6,629 nucleotides of DNA, taken from assembly GCA_011772275.1 (NCBI GenBank), contig WVZU01000253.1:1-6629 (forward strand), read 5' to 3'. Below, one piece after another: positions 1 to 6,629 of this stretch. The DNA comes from Planctomycetales bacterium (GTDB taxonomy: Bacteria > Planctomycetota > Planctomycetia > Pirellulales > UBA7805). The translations under genes were made by a program, and so were the position numbers. The notes under the pieces are model-generated. The model made no database searches and had not been told where the DNA came from. It saw only the letters and a list, made by a program, of their open reading frames with translations. Every line of letters begins with the position of its first letter. Within the stretch, counting starts at the first letter, position 1.

Positions 1-1
1 C

Positions 2-532
2 ATCGGGCAGCTGGCCGATACGGAAGCCAACGTCAAATGGGTCGCCCAGCAGAATCTGCACTGGACACTGAAATTCCTGGGCGAAGTGGACAGCAACCTG
101 GTTCCTCGGATCTGCCAGGGGATGGCCGAAGGGGTGGCTGGGATCGCACCCTTTGAGGTGCAGACGGCCGGCGTGGGCGCTTTTCCCTCGGCCAGCCGGC
201 CACGCACCGTTTGGCTGGGGACCGGGGGTGGCACCGAGCCCTTTATTGGCTTGCACGACGCCCTGGAAGGTCCGCTTTCCAAGCTCGGCTTCCGCAAAGA
301 ACACCGTCGGTTTCAGCCCCACATGACGTTGGGGCGAGTGCGGCGGTCGCCGCGGGGGATCGACCAGCTGGCCCAAAAAATCGCCAAATTTTCCAGCTTC
401 GACGCCGGTAGCCAGCAGGTCGAGGAAATTATTCTTTTTTCCAGCCTGCTCGATCGCCAGGGACCGGCGTATGAAGTCTTAGGTCGAGCTCCTTTGGGCG
501 GGCGAGTGGCGAACGGGGCGAGCGGCGATTGA
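2..532 (+). CDS. thpR: RNA 2',3'-cyclic phosphodiesterase (ThpR/LigT, 2H family), 5'-truncated
   Basis: The frame is open from base 2 to the TGA at 530-532, giving 176 visible residues; family members are usually about 180-190, so roughly the first 20 are outside the window. Both signature motifs of the 2H phosphoesterase fold are intact: HWTLKFLG with His at visible residue 20 (bases 59-61), and PHMTLGRV with His at visible residue 107 (bases 320-322). The segment FPSASRPRTVWLG between them is also typical. By family knowledge this cytoplasmic enzyme opens RNA 2',3'-cyclic phosphates to 2'-phosphates and shows 2'-5' RNA ligase activity in vitro; its physiological substrate is unclear. A GTG at 86 is internal, because a start there would lose the first catalytic motif. 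thpR beside recA recalls the cinA-ligT-recA clusters of Deinococcus and Thermus. A 251-base gap suggests recA has its own promoter. Confidence 0.9.
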   Translation: MGQLADTEANVKWVAQQNLHWTLKFLGEVDSNLVPRICQGMAEGVAGIAPFEVQTAGVGAFPSASRPRTVWLGTGGGTEPFIGLHDALEGPLSKLGFRKEHRRFQPHMTLGRVRRSPRGIDQLAQKIAKFSSFDAGSQQVEEIILFSSLLDRQGPAYEVLGRAPLGGRVANGASGD

Positions 533-610
533 CCATTTGGCCAGATCCGCGGTCAATCCGCCCGGCTCGTGCCCTCAGCCCCCTACCAGCCCCTGGCGGC
601 CCCCGGCGAC

Positions 611-649
611 CGGAGGGAGCGGTCGATTTGCCCCCTCCGAGCGGCTTTT
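611..649 (+). terminator. weak intrinsic terminator candidate after thpR
   Basis: A perfect 7-bp GC-rich stem, CGGAGGG (611-617) with CCCTCCG (633-639), encloses a 15-base loop. Six bases further on comes a short TTTT (646-649). The U-tract is short and not adjacent to the stem, so termination would be inefficient at best. The position, between thpR and the recA promoter candidate, is sensible. Confidence 0.3.
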
Positions 650-660
650 GTAAACATGCC

Positions 661-690
661 TTGACCTACAGGAATGATCACGCATACACT
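661..690 (+). promoter_or_regulatory. candidate sigma70-type promoter of recA
   Basis: TTGACC (661-666) matches the -35 consensus at 5 of 6 positions. After an 18-base spacer, TACACT (685-690) matches the -10 consensus at 4 of 6. The site lies about 95 bases before the recA ATG in a locally AT-richer stretch. The -10 region is flanked by the inverted repeat TACAGG (667-672) / CCTGTA (698-703), which could be an operator or chance. No E. coli-type LexA box (CTGT-N8-ACAG) is evident. Confidence 0.4.
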
Positions 691-769
691 ATATCCACCT
701 GTACATTACCTTGTCTGCGGTGACGTCCGCCGCCGGGCCATTGCGATTTGAGCAACCGTTTACGATAAA

Positions 770-774
770 AGAGG
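770..774 (+). promoter_or_regulatory. ribosome binding site of recA
   Basis: AGAGG ends nine bases before the ATG at 784. It is the only clear Shine-Dalgarno sequence in the window and supports the long form of RecA. An in-frame TAA at 766-768 rules out any ATG start further upstream. Confidence 0.6.
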
Positions 775-783
775 TTCCTGGAA

Positions 784-2001
784 ATGATTACTACCGCCAA
801 AGCCAAAACCCCGCAAAAAACCAGTTCGTCGGCAACACCTTCCCCAACAACTTCCCCACCGGTGGACAAGAAACCCATGGCCAAGAAACCGACCGTGACC
901 AAGACCGCGACGAAATCGACCCGGAAGTCGAAGACCCGTGTCGATACTCCCCCAAACGGGCTGCTGGAAAATAATCCTCACTTGAAAACGACGTTGCAGC
1001 AGATCGAAAAAGAATTTGGCGAAGGCGCAATCATGGCGCTCGGGTCCGCACATCATGGTCAGGTCGAAGGGATTTCTACCGGCTGCCTGTCGCTGGACAT
1101 GGCACTGGGTGGCTATGGCATCCCCCGCGGCCGGGTCGTGGAAATGTTTGGTCCCGAATCCAGCGGCAAGACGACGTTGGCCCTGCACGTGATTGCTCAG
1201 GCCCAGGCCAGCGGCGGCATCGCCGCCTTTATCGATGCCGAACATGCCCTGGACCCCAGCTGGGCCAAAAAGCTGGGCGTCGAACTGGATACACTGCTGG
1301 TCAGTCAGCCCAGCCACGGCGAACAAGCGATGAATATTTGTGAAATGCTGGTCCGGTCCAACGCCGTGGACGTGATCGTGATCGATTCGGTCGCGGCCCT
1401 GGTCCCTCAAAAGGAGCTGGAGGGCGAAATCGGCGATACGCATGTCGGCCTGCAGGCTCGGCTGATGAGCCAGGCGTTGCGGAAACTGACCGGGGCGATT
1501 GCCAAGAGCAAGACGTGCGTGATCTTTATCAACCAGATTCGCGAAAAAGTCGGCGTCATGTTCGGCAGCCCGGAGACCACGCCAGGCGGTCGGGCCCTAA
1601 AGTTTTACGCCTCCTGCCGTATCGATGTCCGCAGAATCGGACAGCTGAAGGATGGCGACGAGGTGGTGGGGCAACGTGTCCGGGCCAAAGTGGTCAAAAA
1701 CAAAGTCGCCCCCCCCTTCCGCGTGGCCGAATTCGACATGATGCACACCGACGGCATCAGCTACGAAGGCGATATTTTGGACCTGGCCATGGCAGAAAAA
1801 ATCGTCGTCCGCAGCGGGACCTGGTTCCGCTACGGCGATCTGCAATTGGGCCAGGGACGGGAAAAAACCCGCCAATACCTGAAGGATAACCGCAAGGTCA
1901 CCGCCCAACTGCGGGCAGAGGTTTTGGCCAGCGGGGGTTATCATGATAAGCTGACAGGGAACGAGACGATCGAACCGCCCCGCGATGTCGCGGCCGTTTG
2001 A
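784..2001 (+). CDS. recA: recombinase RecA with basic N-terminal extension
   Basis: The 405-residue product (E. coli RecA: 352 plus Met) aligns without gaps over the core, offset +57 from standard E. coli numbering. Visible are Walker A GPESSGKT (123-130, Lys129), catalytic Glu153 in DAEHALDP, Walker B VDVIVIDS (Asp201), loop L2 starting after Gln251 in FINQIR, Phe274 (E. coli F217), and Lys305/Lys307 in KVVKNK (E. coli K248/K250), the inter-subunit ATP contacts. RecA forms ATP-dependent filaments on single-stranded DNA, drives strand exchange, and stimulates LexA self-cleavage where LexA exists. Residues 1-52 form a Lys/Thr/Ser/Pro tail with 11 Lys and 2 Arg against one Asp; E. coli has only a few residues there. 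The C-terminus lacks the acidic E. coli tail. The E. coli Tyr264 position is His321. The start at 784 is preferred for its ribosome binding site; Met32 (877) is the alternative and would still leave part of the basic tail. Confidence 0.97.
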   Translation: MITTAKAKTPQKTSSSATPSPTTSPPVDKKPMAKKPTVTKTATKSTRKSKTRVDTPPNGLLENNPHLKTTLQQIEKEFGEGAIMALGSAHHGQVEGISTGCLSLDMALGGYGIPRGRVVEMFGPESSGKTTLALHVIAQAQASGGIAAFIDAEHALDPSWAKKLGVELDTLLVSQPSHGEQAMNICEMLVRSNAVDVIVIDSVAALVPQKELEGEIGDTHVGLQARLMSQALRKLTGAIAKSKTCVIFINQIREKVGVMFGSPETTPGGRALKFYASCRIDVRRIGQLKDGDEVVGQRVRAKVVKNKVAPPFRVAEFDMMHTDGISYEGDILDLAMAEKIVVRSGTWFRYGDLQLGQGREKTRQYLKDNRKVTAQLRAEVLASGGYHDKLTGNETIEPPRDVAAV

Positions 2002-2060
2002 TCGATCCCCCCAGCCAGACCGCTATCATGTTGCCCACCCCTGCCCCCCTCAGCCAGGTC

Positions 2061-3545
2061 ATGCGCTCCTGCCAGGCCGCGCCATCAGCCGGCCAGGCAG
2101 CCGGCCGGTCGAGCGGCATTCTGCTGCTGTTTGTCAGCCTGCTGGTCTTCGTCCTTCCCCTAGACGCTCAGCAGACACCGGCCCCGGCCGCGGCAGCCAT
2201 CGAGGAGGCCTTTGTCAACGTCATCGCGGCCCGCGAAAAGTCCGTGGTCGCCATCGGCATGTTCCAGGTCGACAACGACCCCTTTGGCGGCCATCGGCCG
2301 AACCGCGATCAGCCCCCCACCCTGGATGCCATCCCCGACGCGTACGCGACCGGCGTCATCGTCGATCCCAAGGGGCTCATCCTCACTTGCTGGCACACAC
2401 TGAAGGACAAACACAAAAAGACGCGGCAATATGTCCGTTTTGCCGACAAGCCCGTCTGGTGGCAAGTTCGTATCCGGGCGGCCGATCCCTTCAGCGACCT
2501 GGCCGTGCTCGAGCTCGTCGACGCCAAAGAGGTGACCTCGCAAGTCAAACTGCAACCCATGCCGCTGGGGGATACCCAGTCGCTGCGGAAAGGGCAGCTG
2601 GTGATCACGCTGGGCAATCCCTACGCCATCGCTCGCGACGGCCAGGTCAGCGCGGGCTGGGGAATCGTCTCCAACCTCCGCCGGCAGGCCCCCCCTCAAG
2701 AAGGCCGGCAGCTGCCCAACCAGCGGCGGCCTTCGTTGCACCACCTGGGCACGTTGATCCAGACAGACGCGAAACTGAACCTCGGCACCAGCGGCGGCGC
2801 CCTGCTGAACCTCAAGGGCGAAATGATCGGACTGACCACCTCCCTGGCCGCGTTGGAAGGCTACGAAAAAGCTGCCGGGTACGCCATCGCCGTCGACAGG
2901 ACCTTTCGTCGAGCGCTGCAACAATTGAAGGAGGGACGCGAGGTCGAGTACGGTTTTCTGGGCGTGCGACTCAGCGACCTGACCCACTATCAACGTGCCG
3001 CCGGCTGGTACGGTGTGCGGATCGAAGGCGTCATCGACGGGGGTCCTGCCGCCAGCAAGCTGCGGACCGGCGACATGATCACGCATGTCAATCACCAGCG
3101 GATCCAAAGCGTTACCGAAATGATGCGGGCCATCAGCCGGCGAGCCCCCGAGACCCAGCTGCGGCTGACCGTCGCACAGACCGATCCGGCCACCGACCGA
3201 CTGGTCCCCAGGTTCACTTCGATCCGCCTGACAAAAAAATACATCGCCGGCGAAAATGTCATCACCGTGCCCCGACCAGCCTGGCGCGGCATTCGGGTCG
3301 ACTACACAACCGTCTCGGCATGGGTCTTGGGAAGCATCAGGATTGACCCCGGCGTCTTTGTCCAACAAATCCTGCCCGAAACCGCAGCGGCCACCGCCGG
3401 GCTGGAAGTTGGCCAGCGGATTACCCACGTCGGAGATCTTTCGGTCAATTCACCCGAAGAATTCTTTTCCGCGGTCGTCGACCAGCAAGGGCCGGTTCGT
3501 CTGCGGGTCGAACCGGCTGCAGAGGTGGTGGTGATTGCCCCTTAA
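2061..3545 (+). CDS. secreted HtrA/DegP-like serine protease (S1C) with two PDZ domains
   Basis: From the ATG at 2061 the product has 494 residues. A hydrophobic stretch ILLLFVSLLVFVLPLDA (20-36) followed by QQTP reads as a signal peptide cleaved after Ala36, or as an N-terminal anchor, so the enzyme should act outside the cytoplasmic membrane. The trypsin-like domain carries the full triad: His112 in LTCWHTL, Asp146 in DPFSDLAVLEL, Ser244 in NLGTSGGALLN. PDZ1 spans about 296-374 (EYGFLGVRL...GPAASKLRTGDMI) and PDZ2 about 404-487 (WRGIRVDY...TAGLEVGQRITHVGD). HtrA-type proteases degrade or refold damaged envelope proteins, using PDZ domains to bind C-termini. Earlier in-frame starts exist: ATG at 2028, and TTG at 1998 that overlaps the recA stop as TTGA. 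I chose 2061 because it gives the most compact signal peptide; no start has a convincing Shine-Dalgarno. The gap to recA is at most 59 bases, suggesting co-transcription. Specific substrates cannot be read from sequence. Confidence 0.88.
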   Translation: MRSCQAAPSAGQAAGRSSGILLLFVSLLVFVLPLDAQQTPAPAAAAIEEAFVNVIAAREKSVVAIGMFQVDNDPFGGHRPNRDQPPTLDAIPDAYATGVIVDPKGLILTCWHTLKDKHKKTRQYVRFADKPVWWQVRIRAADPFSDLAVLELVDAKEVTSQVKLQPMPLGDTQSLRKGQLVITLGNPYAIARDGQVSAGWGIVSNLRRQAPPQEGRQLPNQRRPSLHHLGTLIQTDAKLNLGTSGGALLNLKGEMIGLTTSLAALEGYEKAAGYAIAVDRTFRRALQQLKEGREVEYGFLGVRLSDLTHYQRAAGWYGVRIEGVIDGGPAASKLRTGDMITHVNHQRIQSVTEMMRAISRRAPETQLRLTVAQTDPATDRLVPRFTSIRLTKKYIAGENVITVPRPAWRGIRVDYTTVSAWVLGSIRIDPGVFVQQILPETAAATAGLEVGQRITHVGDLSVNSPEEFFSAVVDQQGPVRLRVEPAAEVVVIAP

Positions 3546-3878
3546 GGGAACGGCCTCGACAGCCGCTCGCCTCTGCCTGGCGACCACATCCACCCCTGCG
3601 TTTTTCGCGGATCGTCCTGCGGTTGCCGCCAGAAAGCGACCGGCGGCCCAGCACCCCACCAGCTCGGCTTCGCCACTCGTCCTCCCAACAGGCGGCCCGC
3701 CAGGCTGCGGCCCGCCGCCGCGCTCGCCAGGCTGACTTCCGGCCGACATGCGGCAATCGTGCTCCCACCCCGCCCTCCCGCGCAAAACTCGCCTCGTCTG
3801 GCCCAGCCTCTGCCCACCAGCTATCATGGCCCGTCTGCCTTGGCAAACCATCCATCCTTGGCGACGATCGTCTACCCG
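3546..3878. other. intergenic spacer between protease and alaS, no convincing gene
   Basis: These 333 GC-rich bases hold no reading frame with recognisable protein character. Small inverted repeats are visible: TCGCC/GGCGA (3567-3571/3579-3583), GCCGCC/GGCGGC (3625-3630/3642-3647) and GGCGGC/GCCGCC (3691-3696/3714-3719). None is followed by a T-tract, so no intrinsic terminator is supported. TATCAT (3822-3827) resembles a -10 box but has no matching -35. An 18-codon frame, ATG 3826 to TGA 3882, overlaps the alaS start codon. No Shine-Dalgarno precedes alaS. Confidence 0.6.

Positions 3879-6629
<2,751 letters not shown>

Noticed and set aside
529..723. Small frame starting TTG with a four-base overlap of the thpR stop
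   Set aside because: It is Pro/Arg-rich with no recognisable features, and it covers the recA promoter candidate and the hairpin, so it is better read as regulatory DNA.
760..1443. - strand frame opposite the 5' half of recA
   Set aside because: No recognisable protein features, and the opposite strand encodes RecA motifs continuously.
1938..1949. Perfect 12-bp palindrome TTATCATGATAA as a specific operator
   Set aside because: It lies inside recA codons (Tyr-His-Asp), and about one to two perfect 12-bp palindromes are expected by chance in a window of this size. It is kept only as part of the TATCATG observation.
2160..3428. Long - strand frame opposite the protease, and the + strand frame 1985-3346
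   Set aside because: Both are compositional shadows of the protease. The + strand one is almost entirely Arg/Pro/Ser/His with no fold character, and the real frame carries a full catalytic triad.
3691..3719. GGCGGC/GCCGCC hairpin as terminator of the protease transcript
   Set aside because: The 17-base loop is large, there is no T-tract after it, and such GC inverted repeats are expected by chance in this composition.

Overview
This GC-rich window contains four genes on the + strand and no convincing gene on the - strand. The order is thpR (5' end missing), recA, a signal-peptide-bearing HtrA/DegP-like serine protease with two PDZ domains, and alaS (last few codons missing). Wording of the RecA and AlaRS proteins, poor Shine-Dalgarno use and the secreted trypsin/PDZ protease together suggest a planctomycete, probably of the Pirellula group. 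That is inferred from remembered family resemblance, not from a search.

Layout. 2-532 encodes the 2H-phosphoesterase ThpR/LigT with both HxTx motifs. 533-783 is the recA upstream region: a weak terminator-like hairpin, a sigma70-like promoter candidate and a good ribosome binding site. 784-2001 is recA, with a basic low-complexity N-terminal extension and no acidic C-terminal tail. The protease frame directly abuts or overlaps the recA stop, so the two are probably co-transcribed. 3546-3878 is a GC-rich spacer with small hairpins and an 18-codon frame that overlaps the alaS start as ATGA. 3879-6629 is alaS, open to the window end and lacking roughly 10-15 residues by comparison with E. coli AlaRS.

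How the genes fit together. thpR next to recA recalls the cinA-ligT-recA clusters of other phyla, and recA followed by alaS recalls recA-recX-alaS of gammaproteobacteria. Here an envelope protease sits where recX would be. The proteins act separately: RNA 2',3'-cyclic phosphate chemistry, homologous recombination, envelope proteolysis, and tRNA(Ala) charging with editing.

I see no new defence, mobile or CRISPR system. The observations most worth a second look are inside AlaRS. Both positions matching the E. coli residues that read the G3:U70 identity pair (N303, D400) look altered, and the linker before the C-terminal domain carries a visible tandem duplication of about 58 residues that accounts for its extra length. 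The unusual RecA termini come next.
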